This document shows, piece by piece, positions 1 through 7,877 of a stretch of DNA of 64,000 nt; position 1 is the stretch's first letter, and the number at the start of each line of letters is the position of its first letter. A program made the position numbers and the translations under genes. The stretch lies in NCBI GenBank assembly GCA_026225115.1, contig JAMFSE010000122.1:35799-99798 (forward strand). Direction: 5' to 3'. The notes beneath the pieces were generated by a model. That model ran no database searches and was not told the DNA's origin. It saw nothing but the letters and a program-made list of their open reading frames with translations. Source of the stretch: Rhodovastum atsumiense (GTDB taxonomy: Bacteria > Pseudomonadota > Alphaproteobacteria > Acetobacterales > Acetobacteraceae).

Positions 1-1
1 C

Positions 2-358
2 GCGGATGTCACGAGCGACCACAACTACATCCATGTTGATCCGGAAAAGGCGGCGCAATCCCCAATGGGCGGCACCATCGCGCACGGGCTGCTGACATTA
101 TCGATGCTGCCGCAGCTTGCAAATGATGCGCTTCCAAGCAATAGCGGCTTCAAAATGTCGGTCAATTACGGCTATGATAAAATCCGCTTTTTAACGCCCG
201 TTCACAGCGGCAAAAATATCCGCGGCCGTTTCAAAGTCCTGAACTTCACCGAAATCCGCCCAGGCGAATGGCGCAAACTTCTAAGCGTGACCATAGAAAT
301 AGAAAGCGAGCCCAAACCCGCGCTAGTCGCCGAGTGGATCACCCTTCACTACGTCTAG
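2..358 (+). CDS. MaoC-family (R)-hydratase, 5' truncated by window edge
   Basis: The frame is open from the left edge of the window and ends at a TAG at 356-358, leaving 118 residues without the true start. The segment SDHNYIHVD near the beginning is the hydratase-2 type active-site motif, with the catalytic Asp and His, and is followed by GGTIAHGLLTLSML, the usual hot-dog helix. Members of this family hydrate trans-2-enoyl-CoA to (R)-3-hydroxyacyl-CoA; the natural substrate cannot be told from this piece. It converges on the XRE gene across an inverted-repeat element. Family assignment is firm, the precise role is not. Confidence 0.85.
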   Translation, partial: ADVTSDHNYIHVDPEKAAQSPMGGTIAHGLLTLSMLPQLANDALPSNSGFKMSVNYGYDKIRFLTPVHSGKNIRGRFKVLNFTEIRPGEWRKLLSVTIEIESEPKPALVAEWITLHYV

Positions 359-373
359 CCACAACCCATGCCC

Positions 374-510
374 AAAATTCGCTGTGGTGAGTCAGCTGGG
401 GCGATTTTTTTGGAGCCGGAGCGGAGCGGCCTACTGGCCGTGAGCACGGCAGCGGCCGACCGCCGGAAGCCGAAAAAAGCGCCTCAGATGGCCACCACAG
501 TAGAATTTTT
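374..510. repeat. 137-bp inverted-repeat element between convergent genes
   Basis: The ends are complementary: AAAATTC then CTGTGGTG on the left and CACCACAG then GAATTTTT on the right. The pairing continues inward through a CTG/CAG block, GGCG/CGCC-like blocks and a T-run facing an A-run; the interior is GC-rich. It ends right beside the XRE stop codon. A transcript from either side would fold into a long hairpin with a U-run, so it may act as a bidirectional terminator, or it may be a mobile palindromic repeat. Only one copy is in the window. Confidence 0.6.
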
Positions 511-987
511 CTAAGTTTCGAAGGGGGTTTCGGCGGGGGCTAAGGACTTCATGAGATCAAACATGCGCTTGCGAACCGCGGGGTCGGTGATGCGGTAATA
601 AGCGCGCACCAGTTCCAGCGTTTCGCGTTTGGTCAGATTCTCATCGATGCCAGGCGAAAATGGCTCCTGCGCTTCGGCGAAACCATACATGCGGCCACGC
701 GGACCGGAAATCGGCGTCGCGTCCATGCCCTCGGGCATATCGTCGAAGAAGAAACTGATGGGCACGTCGAGCACGCGCGAGATGTCAAACAAGCGGGATG
801 CGCCGACGCGGTTTACGCCCCGTTCGTATTTTTGCACCTGCTGAAATGTTAGCCCCAGCGCGTCGCCGAGGCGTTCCTGGGACATGCCCAACAGCGTGCG
901 CCGTAAACGGACGCGGGCGCCAACATGGACATCTATGGGGCTTGGGCGACTTTCTCGCTCCGGCCTGTCTGCGGTTACTTCCGACAT
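511..987 (-). CDS. XRE-family helix-turn-helix transcriptional regulator (PraR/PhrR-like)
   Basis: A 158-residue DNA-binding protein. Residues about 20-80 form a Cro/C1-type HTH with GARVRLRRTLLGMSQERLG and the recognition-helix region TFQQVQKYERGVNRV; the second half (LTKRETLELVRAYYRITD) is the C-terminal segment seen in rhizobial PraR/PhrR regulators. It lies downstream of lnt on the same strand, an order familiar from other alphaproteobacteria, where metK usually follows; here the next gene is instead convergent. The 241 bp between it and lnt are AT-rich and could hold its own promoter. Target genes are unknown. Confidence 0.85.
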   Translation of the reverse strand: MSEVTADRPERESRPSPIDVHVGARVRLRRTLLGMSQERLGDALGLTFQQVQKYERGVNRVGASRLFDISRVLDVPISFFFDDMPEGMDATPISGPRGRMYGFAEAQEPFSPGIDENLTKRETLELVRAYYRITDPAVRKRMFDLMKSLAPAETPFET

Positions 988-1228
988 AGGCTATTTCAAC
1001 TCCAGGACGTATCGACGGCTATCACAAAATCGTCAATGCGGTAATAAAAAATCTGGTCAGTTCTCATTTGGGCTGTCAATTACAGCTTTTTTGAGTATTC
1101 CACCATCCGGTCAGCAACATTTGCGCGCTTACCGTGCGGCGCCTATTTTCACCTTTACCAGAGGTTAATCAATCAAACAATACAAAAACGACGAAAAAAT
1201 GATATTAAATAGACAAAATTTTGATTTG
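988..1228. other. AT-rich intergenic region upstream of the XRE gene
   Basis: A 241-bp stretch, markedly richer in A/T than its surroundings, between the end of lnt and the start of the XRE regulator, both on the minus strand. I see no convincing ORF or RNA gene. It most likely carries the promoter of the XRE gene. Confidence 0.4.
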
Positions 1229-2722
1229 TTACGCGATATTGTTGTTTTTTGCTCCTGGACGGCCCAACAAAATTCCAAAGATTAAAAATAGTCCACTCAA
1301 CACTGACGGCAGTAATAAGCCGAATCTTGCATAGGGAGTTGGCGGCAACGCACCCGGCAAAACCGTAACAAGTACACCCTGCGCCCCTAACGGCAGCGAG
1401 GCCCTTACATGCCCGAAACTGTCGATAACCGCGGTGATGCCGGAGTTTGCGGCCCGGGCCAGCGGCACGCCTTCTTCAACCGCGCGCAAGCGGGCATCGG
1501 CAAAATGCTGGCGCGGCCCGGCGCTGTTGCCGAACCAGGAATCGTCCGTGACGTTGACGAGCCAAAGCGGGCGATCTTTTTCATTGACGACCTGACCGGA
1601 GAAAATGGCCTCATAGCAAATCAGCGGGCCAAACGGCGGCAGGCCGGCGACGTGCAGCGTGGCCGGGCCTGGTCCAGGCGTGAAGCCGCTGCCGAGAACG
1701 TCGGGCGTGATTTTAACGGGAATCCACCGTGGCATGTACTCGCCGAACGGAACCAGCTTCCACTTATCGTAGATCGCGGCCGCCGGACCTGGACCGCGCG
1801 TCACCACCAGAGAATTGCGAAAATCGGTGTTGCTCACCTGGCGCAGCGAACCGGCGAGCATGGGCGTCGGTCCGGTGACGGCGGCAAGCTGGGCGCGCGC
1901 GGCTGAATCCGTATCGAGAAGCCAAGGACTTGAGCCTTCCGGCCAGATGACCGTGTTGGCGCCGGCATTGATCCCGGCGCGGCTCATGCCAAGCAGCGTC
2001 TGCCAGCGGGCAATCATGGAGGCGCGGTCATAGCTGCCGGGGACGGGGAATTTCGGCTGCAGCAATGCAACCGTGACGCCCGTGGATTGAACGGGCGTGG
2101 TCAAGTGAATGACGCCGAAAGATGCCCAGGCAATGAGCAAAGCGGCGGCGGTGGCCAGTCCACGGCGGCCGAAAATCGGCAGGCCGGCGATGAAGACGGT
2201 CAGCAACGTGAGGCCGTGCACGCCGATCAATGCCGCAAGCTGGATAAATATATCGCCGGTCCGGCCGGGAATGGCCCAGGCGCTGCCCCAGAGATTCCAG
2301 GGAAAACCGGAAAATGCGAATTGCCGAATCAGGTCGGAAAAAACCCAGGCGCCGGAAAACATCAGCAGGCGCGAAAGCCCCGGACCATCCCTTCCGGGCC
2401 GCACCAGCGAGGCCGCATATGCCGGGATGATGCTGTAGAATGCGACGGCGAAGGCCAGCAGCGGCGCTGCCAGCGGTACCAGCCACCAAAAGCTGGAAAT
2501 CTCGGTAAGAATGGGTTCGGTGATCCAGTACAGCCCCGCCAGGTTGAGCCCAAACCCGAAGGTCCAGCCGATCAGCGCCAGCTGCTTTTTGGACGACGCC
2601 GCGCCGATCAGGCGAAGAAAGGCCGGGATGCTGAACAACAGCACGGGCAGCAGATGGATCGGCGGCAATGCCAGTGCTGAGACCAGGCCCCATAAAAACG
2701 CCTGGACAAGCGGGCGTTTCAC
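1229..2722 (-). CDS. lnt: Apolipoprotein N-acyltransferase
   Basis: Inner-membrane enzyme that transfers the third acyl chain to the N-terminal cysteine of apolipoproteins. The N-terminal half has several hydrophobic spans; the C-terminal half is a nitrilase-like domain with the three expected catalytic residues: Glu in VIWPEGSSPW (about 262), Lys in YDKWKLVPFGEYMP (about 320) and Cys in PLICYEAIF (about 369). The start chosen is the GTG at 2722, which overlaps the mtnC stop as GTGA; the longer reading to 2836 would run inside mtnC. That gives 497 residues, normal for Lnt. Translational coupling to mtnC is likely. Confidence 0.93.
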   Translation of the reverse strand: MKRPLVQAFLWGLVSALALPPIHLLPVLLFSIPAFLRLIGAASSKKQLALIGWTFGFGLNLAGLYWITEPILTEISSFWWLVPLAAPLLAFAVAFYSIIPAYAASLVRPGRDGPGLSRLLMFSGAWVFSDLIRQFAFSGFPWNLWGSAWAIPGRTGDIFIQLAALIGVHGLTLLTVFIAGLPIFGRRGLATAAALLIAWASFGVIHLTTPVQSTGVTVALLQPKFPVPGSYDRASMIARWQTLLGMSRAGINAGANTVIWPEGSSPWLLDTDSAARAQLAAVTGPTPMLAGSLRQVSNTDFRNSLVVTRGPGPAAAIYDKWKLVPFGEYMPRWIPVKITPDVLGSGFTPGPGPATLHVAGLPPFGPLICYEAIFSGQVVNEKDRPLWLVNVTDDSWFGNSAGPRQHFADARLRAVEEGVPLARAANSGITAVIDSFGHVRASLPLGAQGVLVTVLPGALPPTPYARFGLLLPSVLSGLFLIFGILLGRPGAKNNNIA

Positions 2723-3405
2723 TGGCGGCTGGCGCTGCGCGGCAGGCTGAATTTTTCCGCAACCGAGTTGAAATCCGCCGCGATTGGGTGGCGGTCCGAG
2801 GCCAGTGTCGCATCTTTGGGCCGAACCAGCTGGCAAGTTTGCAGACCGGATGCCGCAGCGGCGTCCAACTCCGCCTCAATATCCGATAAAAACAGGCACT
2901 CCGCAGCGGCGACGTTGGCGCCCCGGCAGATCGCGGCATAGCTCGCAGGATCCCGCTTCGGCCCCACCCTGGTATCGAAAAACCCCTGAAACAACGGCGT
3001 CAGATCGCCATCCCTGGTGTGACCGAAAATAAGTTTCTGCGAGGCCTCAGACCCGGACGAATAAACATAAAGCCGCAGCCCCGCCTTCGACCAGCGCCGC
3101 AGCGCCGACGGCACATCCGCATAAATATCCCCCAAAAGCGCGCCCGAACGATAGCCCTCAGCCCAGATCAACCCCTGAACGGTTTTCAGAGGCGTGACCT
3201 TGGCGTCCTCATCCATCCAGCCCAGCAAAGTTTCCAGCACGGGTCTGCCAGGTTCGATGCGGGCAATCTCATCCAACACCGCATGCGGCTCCGCGCAAAA
3301 CTGCGGCAGTCTGGCGCGTGCATAAGGGAATAACACCGTGTGGACAAAACTAATCGGCGTCGTCGTGCCTTCAATGTCGGTAAGGATCGCCGCCGGAGGC
3401 ATCAT
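2719..3405 (-). CDS. mtnC: Enolase-phosphatase E1 (2,3-diketo-5-methylthiopentyl-1-phosphate enolase/phosphatase)
   Basis: A 228-residue HAD-superfamily enzyme of methionine salvage, converting diketo-methylthiopentyl phosphate to acireductone. The N-terminus ILTDIEGTTTPISFVHTVLF carries the HAD nucleophile Asp in the DIEGTT form typical of MtnC; YVYSSGSEASQKLIFG is motif II and FLSDIEAELDAA the metal-binding motif. It is the third mtn gene of the run, separated from mtnD by a palindromic repeat, and its stop overlaps the GTG start of lnt. Two adjacent ATG codons open the frame; the second (3402) is equally possible. Confidence 0.93.
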   Translation of the reverse strand: MMPPAAILTDIEGTTTPISFVHTVLFPYARARLPQFCAEPHAVLDEIARIEPGRPVLETLLGWMDEDAKVTPLKTVQGLIWAEGYRSGALLGDIYADVPSALRRWSKAGLRLYVYSSGSEASQKLIFGHTRDGDLTPLFQGFFDTRVGPKRDPASYAAICRGANVAAAECLFLSDIEAELDAAAASGLQTCQLVRPKDATLASDRHPIAADFNSVAEKFSLPRSASRQ

Positions 3406-3431
3406 AAAGACACCAAGGCAAAGTTAAGTAA

Positions 3432-3576
3432 GCAACTTCTTTTTGTAAACAAAAAGGCTAGGCCGACCGCGAAGCAAAAAAACTTTGTTACTCTGGGCCA
3501 TGGGCGACGGCCAAGCCACAGCCCATGCCCCGGATTCAAAAAAGTTTTTTGGTTCTTTTTTTCAAAAAAGAACTGC
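3432..3576. repeat. Dispersed palindromic element, copy 1
   Basis: Member of a family with five full copies in this window. It has a left hairpin (CTTCTTTTTG/CAAAAAG, followed by a GC-rich insertion), a linker ending ACTCTGGG, a central inverted repeat CATGGGC...GCCCATG, a complementary linker, and a right hairpin (GGTTCTTTTTTT/AAAAAAGAAC). It fills the gap between mtnD and mtnC, so readthrough transcripts would contain it. It shares with copy 6 a GC-rich insertion beside the left hairpin. Confidence 0.85.
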
Positions 3577-3582
3577 TTCACT

Positions 3583-4122
3583 TCACGCAACCGGGAAACG
3601 TTCAGATATGGAATCGCCGGTGTAGTGCGGCACCCAGCCGGAGGTGTCGGTGAAGACGCGGAGTGCGGTGAAGAGAGGTTTTTCGCCGGCGTCGAACCAG
3701 TGCTTGGTATTGGCGGGCACCGAGATCAGGTCACCGGCTTCGCAGAAGGCATCGTAGATGCGGTTGTTGACATGCATCACGAAATGGCCGCCGCCGTGCA
3801 CGAAGAAGCGGATTTCATCTTCGGTATGGATATGTTCGGAGAGGAATTTTTCCCGCAAAGCGGGGGCGTTCGGGTTGTCGGGCGTGAGCTTGATCACATC
3901 GGCGGAGCCGGCCCCGGCATCGCCCATCAGGCCGTCGAGATAGGGCTTGTATGCCGCGAGAATACGCTCGGCATCGTCCTCGGGCTGCAATGCCACGGGG
4001 CTTTCCCAGCGCTCGAAATGCACGCCGATGGCGGCAAGCTCCAGGGCGATGGCTTGCGCGTCCACGGTCGCGATGACCGGCTGACCGGGGCGGAGGTCGT
4101 CAAATATGGTTAACTGGCTCAT
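3583..4122 (-). CDS. mtnD: Acireductone dioxygenase
   Basis: A 179-residue cupin enzyme that oxidises acireductone to the keto-acid precursor of methionine plus formate (Fe form) or off-pathway products (Ni form). The metal-binding segment HIHTEDEIRFFVHG and the later His in TKHWFDAG are present. The start is ATG 4122, preceded by AAAGGAAG with good spacing; the longer frame to 4227 reads into mtnB and was not used. The first 23 bases overlap the end of mtnB, so the two are probably translated together. Confidence 0.94.
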   Translation of the reverse strand: MSQLTIFDDLRPGQPVIATVDAQAIALELAAIGVHFERWESPVALQPEDDAERILAAYKPYLDGLMGDAGAGSADVIKLTPDNPNAPALREKFLSEHIHTEDEIRFFVHGGGHFVMHVNNRIYDAFCEAGDLISVPANTKHWFDAGEKPLFTALRVFTDTSGWVPHYTGDSISERFPVA

Positions 4123-4714
4123 GAATCTGCTTCCTTTGGAGCTCGCATTCCAGCAGGAATTCCAGCGCTTCCAGCCGCCAGAAGGCGTGCTCGACGCTGG
4201 TTCCCCAGGCGTACAGGCCGTGGCCACGAATCACGTAACCGATCGGCGGCTCGGCCAGCAACGACGGCTCGGTAACGGTTGCCAACCTTGCGATATCCTG
4301 ATCGTTTTCAAAAATCGGCAGCGCCACGTCGACATCATGGTCGGCAAAGCCGAAGGCCTTGATGATTTCATAGCCGGAAAAACTGATCGAGCCTGCCATC
4401 GACAGCACGGTGGCGGCCACGGAATGGCCGTGCAGCACCGCGCCGATCTGCGGAAAAAGCCGGTACAGCTGGCAGTGCAACAGGGTCTCGGCGCTGGGCT
4501 TATGGCCCTGTTCGCGCGCCGTGCCGTCATAGGAGACTTCGATGATGTCGTTGGTGTGCAGCCGGCCTTTATGAACGCCGCTGCGGGTAATGGCGATGCT
4601 CTCATCGTCTAGCCGCGCGGAAAGATTGCCGGCGGAGCCCGGCACCCAGTTACGCGCATCCATGCGTTGCCCGGCCTCGACGAGCGAAGCCGCGGCCTCA
4701 GCCAGCCGTGACAT
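4100..4714 (-). CDS. mtnB: Methylthioribulose-1-phosphate dehydratase
   Basis: A 204-residue class II aldolase/adducin-fold enzyme that dehydrates 5-methylthioribulose 1-phosphate in methionine salvage. Zinc ligands are visible in VLHGHSVAAT and in VIRGHGLYAWG, and GSAGNLSARL is the family's phosphate-binding segment. It starts three bases after the tatA stop and overlaps mtnD at its end, so it belongs to the tatA-mtnB-mtnD-mtnC-lnt run. The upstream pathway genes (mtnA, mtnP or mtnK) are not in the window. Confidence 0.94.
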   Translation of the reverse strand: MSRLAEAAASLVEAGQRMDARNWVPGSAGNLSARLDDESIAITRSGVHKGRLHTNDIIEVSYDGTAREQGHKPSAETLLHCQLYRLFPQIGAVLHGHSVAATVLSMAGSISFSGYEIIKAFGFADHDVDVALPIFENDQDIARLATVTEPSLLAEPPIGYVIRGHGLYAWGTSVEHAFWRLEALEFLLECELQRKQIHEPVNHI

Positions 4715-4716
4715 GA

Positions 4717-4941
4717 TCAGCCCTGGTTGACGGTCGTTTTTTGCGGGTCGGTGATCGGCGGCAGCGTGCCCGGGTTCGCCATCGAGGCGTCAGGCTTTTT
4801 GTCGTCGTCCGACACGCTCTGTTTGAAATTCTTGATGCCCTTGCCGAATTCGCCCATCAGCCCGCTCACCTTGTTGGTGCCGAACAGCAGCAACACGACC
4901 ACGAGAACAATCAGCCAATGCCAGATGCTCAAACCGCCCAT
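4717..4941 (-). CDS. tatA: Sec-independent protein translocase subunit TatA
   Basis: A 74-residue single-span membrane protein of the twin-arginine export system. Residues about 7-22 form the transmembrane helix ([13 protein letters not shown]), followed by the hinge and the amphipathic helix [14 protein letters not shown] with the conserved FGKG, then a short charged tail. Length and FGKG fit TatA rather than TatB. It stands apart from tatB and tatC, which are not in the window, and is the first gene of the methionine-salvage run. Confidence 0.92.
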   Translation of the reverse strand: MGGLSIWHWLIVLVVVLLLFGTNKVSGLMGEFGKGIKNFKQSVSDDDKKPDASMANPGTLPPITDPQKTTVNQG

Positions 4942-5057
4942 CGAAATTCTCCAAACCCTAAACTTCAGCTCCGCGCAAATCGCGCGTCAGTGTTATCTAG
5001 CGGGGTAGTCTACTGCTTTCAGGGGCGGATGCCAAATATCACCGTATCGAGCTTGGC

Positions 5058-5969
5058 TTAAGCGCCGTCCCAGCGCTGCGAGCGGGTGAAATCGACTAAA
5101 GCCCGGAGCGGAGCGGGCAGATGCCGGCGCCCCGGATAGTACAGGAACGGCCCGGAAAAAACCTGCCACCAGGGCTCAAGCACAGGCTGCAAGGCGCCAC
5201 TGACCAGATGCGGGCGCAGCCAATCCTCGAATATATGGATGATTCCGGCACCGTTGATAGCAGCGTCAACGGCAAGGTCAGTGCCGGTGCCGGCACTGAC
5301 GATCAGCGGGCCGGTTGGGTCTATTTTGACAATTTCGCCGGCGCGCTCGAATTCCCATTCCGTCATGGCGCCGCTGGCAAACCGGCCACGCAGACAGGCA
5401 TGGCCAAGCAGGTCGCGCGGATGTCCGGGCGCGCCATGACGGCGGAGGTACTCCGGCGCTGCGGCAGTGGCCGAACGTTGGGTGCGCGGGCCGATGGGGA
5501 TCGCAATCATATCCTTCTCCAGCCGCTCACCGTAGCGAATGCCGGCGTCGCAGCCTGCGGCCAGCAAATCGACGAAGCGATCCTCGGCGATGATATCCAC
5601 AAGAATATCCGGATAGGCGGCGAGGAACCGCGGGACGATCCGCGGCAGCACCAGGCGGGCGGCGCTGACCGGCACATTCAGCCGCAATATGCCGGCGGGA
5701 CGGCCGCGGAAGCGGTTGACGACATCAAGCGCGGCGCCAACCTCATCCAGCGCCGGGCCCAGCCGCTCCAGCAGGCGCGCCCCGGCCTCGGTTGGCGCTA
5801 CGCTGCGGGTCGTGCGATTTAACAGTCGCACGCCAAGCCGGGTTTCAAGCCGGGTGATGGCTTCACTCAGGCTGGAGGCGCTGCCATTGTTCAACCGGGC
5901 CGCCTCGCGAAACCCGCCAGCGCGCGCCACCGCGACAAAACAGGTGAGATCACCAATATCCGCGTCCAT
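5058..5969 (-). CDS. LysR-family transcriptional regulator
   Basis: A 303-residue regulator with the usual layout: winged HTH at residues about 5-65 (FVAVARAGGFREAARLNNGSAS, then RLETRLGVRLLNRTTRSVAPTEAG) and a substrate-binding-like effector domain from about 90. It is divergent from the aldo-keto reductase gene with 93 bp between starts, the classic arrangement for a LysR protein controlling its neighbour and itself. The gap contains two dyad sequences suited to LysR binding. The effector is unknown. Confidence 0.9.
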   Translation of the reverse strand: MDADIGDLTCFVAVARAGGFREAARLNNGSASSLSEAITRLETRLGVRLLNRTTRSVAPTEAGARLLERLGPALDEVGAALDVVNRFRGRPAGILRLNVPVSAARLVLPRIVPRFLAAYPDILVDIIAEDRFVDLLAAGCDAGIRYGERLEKDMIAIPIGPRTQRSATAAAPEYLRRHGAPGHPRDLLGHACLRGRFASGAMTEWEFERAGEIVKIDPTGPLIVSAGTGTDLAVDAAINGAGIIHIFEDWLRPHLVSGALQPVLEPWWQVFSGPFLYYPGRRHLPAPLRALVDFTRSQRWDGA

Positions 5970-5970
5970 T

Positions 5971-6014
5971 GTTCGTAATCCCGAACAGCTTGTATTGATT
6001 AATGCCTATTATCA
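5971..6014. promoter_or_regulatory. Candidate LysR operator dyads between lysR and the reductase gene
   Basis: Two inverted repeats stand between the divergent starts. GTTCG-6nt-CGAAC at 5971-5986 contains a T-N11-A core and lies directly against the lysR start, which would suit autorepression. TGAT-11nt-ATCA at 5996-6014 lies nearer the reductase gene. T-N11-A dyads are the known LysR site pattern; the assignment here is inference. Confidence 0.45.
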
Positions 6015-6062
6015 TACAACGGCCTGGCGTCCATATCAGCCTTTCTTCAAAGGAGATTGCGT

Positions 6063-6929
6063 ATGACCAACATCAGCAACGCCAAAAATTTCAAACTTGG
6101 CAGCCGCCAGGTGAACCGCCTTGGGTACGGTGCCATGCAGCTTGCCGGGCCGGGCGTGTTCGGGCCGCCGAAAGACCGGAACGCGGCCATCGCAGTGTTG
6201 CGTGAAGCCGTGGCCAGCGGCGTGAACCACATCGACACCAGCGATTTTTACGGCCCGCATGTCACCAACCAGCTGATCCGTGAGGCGCTGCATCCCTATC
6301 CGGACGATCTGGTCATCGTCACCAAGATCGGCGCGAAAAGGGGCGACGACGCATCCTGGAATCCGGCGCTCTCCCCGCAGGCGCTGACCGATGCGGTGCA
6401 TGACAATCTCCGCAACCTGGGCCTGGACGTGCTGGAGGTGGTGAATTTTCGCTGCATGATCGGGCATCAGGGACTGGCTGAAGGCTCCATCGAGCAACAG
6501 CTCACCGTGCTGGCCGAATTGCAGCGCCAGGGCCTGGTGCGGCATATTGGCCTCTCCACGGTCACCCGCACGCAAATCGAGGAAGGCCGGCGGATCTGCG
6601 AAATTGTCTGCGTGCAGAACCAGTATAACCTGGCCCATCGGGAAGATGATGCCGTGGTGGACTGGCTCGCCAGCGCCGGCATCGCCTATGTTCCGTATTT
6701 CCCGCTCGGCGGCTTTAGCCCCCTGCAATCCACCGAACTCTCCGAAGTGGCCGTTGAACTAGGGAAAACGCCGATGCAGGTAGCACTTGCCTGGCTGCTG
6801 GACCGCGCGCCGAATATTCTGCTGATCCCCGGCACATCCTCGGTTGAGCACTTGCGGGAAAACATGGCCGCAGCAGAACTGCAATTGCCAAAAGCAGCGC
6901 GCGCCAAATTGGATAAAATCAGCGCCTAA
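6063..6929 (+). CDS. ydbC: Aldo/keto reductase, YdbC-like
   Basis: A 288-residue NADPH-dependent oxidoreductase of the aldo/keto reductase barrel family. The stretches VNRLGYGAMQLAGPGVFGPP, VNHIDTSDFYGPHVTNQLI and NILLIPGTSSVEHLRENMAA closely match E. coli YdbC as I recall it, including the catalytic Asp/Tyr region. ATG 6063 was chosen because AAAGGAG lies just upstream; the TTG six bases earlier overlaps that site. It is divergent from the LysR gene that probably controls it and overlaps the end of gluQ by a few bases. The physiological substrate is uncertain. Confidence 0.92.
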   Translation: MTNISNAKNFKLGSRQVNRLGYGAMQLAGPGVFGPPKDRNAAIAVLREAVASGVNHIDTSDFYGPHVTNQLIREALHPYPDDLVIVTKIGAKRGDDASWNPALSPQALTDAVHDNLRNLGLDVLEVVNFRCMIGHQGLAEGSIEQQLTVLAELQRQGLVRHIGLSTVTRTQIEEGRRICEIVCVQNQYNLAHREDDAVVDWLASAGIAYVPYFPLGGFSPLQSTELSEVAVELGKTPMQVALAWLLDRAPNILLIPGTSSVEHLRENMAAAELQLPKAARAKLDKISA

Positions 6930-7771
6930 AGCGTGGCGTTTTGCCGGTCGACGACGCGCAATTGCCCTAACACCGTGGCCGCGGAAACGCCGGCTTCGCG
7001 CATGCCCCGAAGTGTCGCGGCACCGTCGCGTTTCGCCAGGCGCCTGCCGTCGGCATCGGTAATCAGCGGGTGGTGCGCATAGGTCGGCGTCGGCAGGCCC
7101 AGCAGGCGCTGCAAAAGCACATGGGTATGGGTGGCATCGAACAGATCCTGTCCACGGGTAACATGGGTGACTTTTTGCGCGGCATCGTCATGCACCACGC
7201 ATAAATGGTAGCTTGCTTTGTTAGCACGACGGCCCAGCACCACGTCGCCCAATGTTTCGGGCCGGCCGTCGATATAGCCGATGTCCTCTTCGTAAAATCC
7301 GAAGTCCTTGACCGCTTCCAACGCCAGTTCAACATTCAGCCGAATGGCATAATTGCCACCTTCCGCTGCCCGTGCCTTTCGTTCGCCCAGCGTCAGATGG
7401 CGGCAGGTCCCCGGGTATTTCTGCTCGCCGCCATGCGGGGCGGCCAAGGCGCGGGTAATTTCAGACCGGCTGCAAAAACATGGATACAAAACGCCGCGTG
7501 CATCAAGCTTTTGCAGGGCGGCCCGGTAATCCGGTAGAAAGTCTGACTGCACCCGGATATCCCCGTCCCAATCGAGACCAAGCCATCGAAGATCTTCCAG
7601 GATGGAATTGTTAAACTCCGGCTTGCAACGGGTACTGTCGATATCCTCTAGCCGCAGCAAAAAATTCCCGCCGGAGATTCTGGCGCGCTGCCAGCCGAGC
7701 CAAGCCGAATAGGCATGTCCCAGGTGTAAATGCCCGGTGGAGCTTGGCGCAAAGCGCGTGATCACTTCCAT
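6926..7771 (-). CDS. gluQ: Glutamyl-Q tRNA(Asp) synthetase
   Basis: A 281-residue truncated paralogue of glutamyl-tRNA synthetase, lacking an anticodon-binding domain, that attaches glutamate to queuosine in tRNA(Asp). RFAPSSTGHLHLGHAYSAW holds the HIGH-type motif, YPCFCSRSEI plus YPGTCR the zinc-binding cysteines, and RRLAKRDGA replaces KMSKS. Length suits GluQ rather than full GltX. It converges on the ydbC-like gene with overlapping stop codons. Single gene with its own upstream gap of 106 bp shared with the divergent esterase. Confidence 0.93.
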   Translation of the reverse strand: MEVITRFAPSSTGHLHLGHAYSAWLGWQRARISGGNFLLRLEDIDSTRCKPEFNNSILEDLRWLGLDWDGDIRVQSDFLPDYRAALQKLDARGVLYPCFCSRSEITRALAAPHGGEQKYPGTCRHLTLGERKARAAEGGNYAIRLNVELALEAVKDFGFYEEDIGYIDGRPETLGDVVLGRRANKASYHLCVVHDDAAQKVTHVTRGQDLFDATHTHVLLQRLLGLPTPTYAHHPLITDADGRRLAKRDGAATLRGMREAGVSAATVLGQLRVVDRQNATL

Positions 7772-7877
7772 CTAAGATGGTTTAAACGCCATGCTTGCGC
7801 GGGCGCAATAACCGGGCCAGCGTATTCTGTTAGACAGGCCGTTAGCACGTCATTTGTAATGTTTTAGTTAGGAAGTC

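Noticed and set aside
3402..3590. Small ORFs with Lys/Phe-rich products (KKNQKTF, FCFFF) at each palindromic element
   Set aside because: They come from the A/T hairpins of the repeats and have no ribosome sites; they mark the repeat, not genes.
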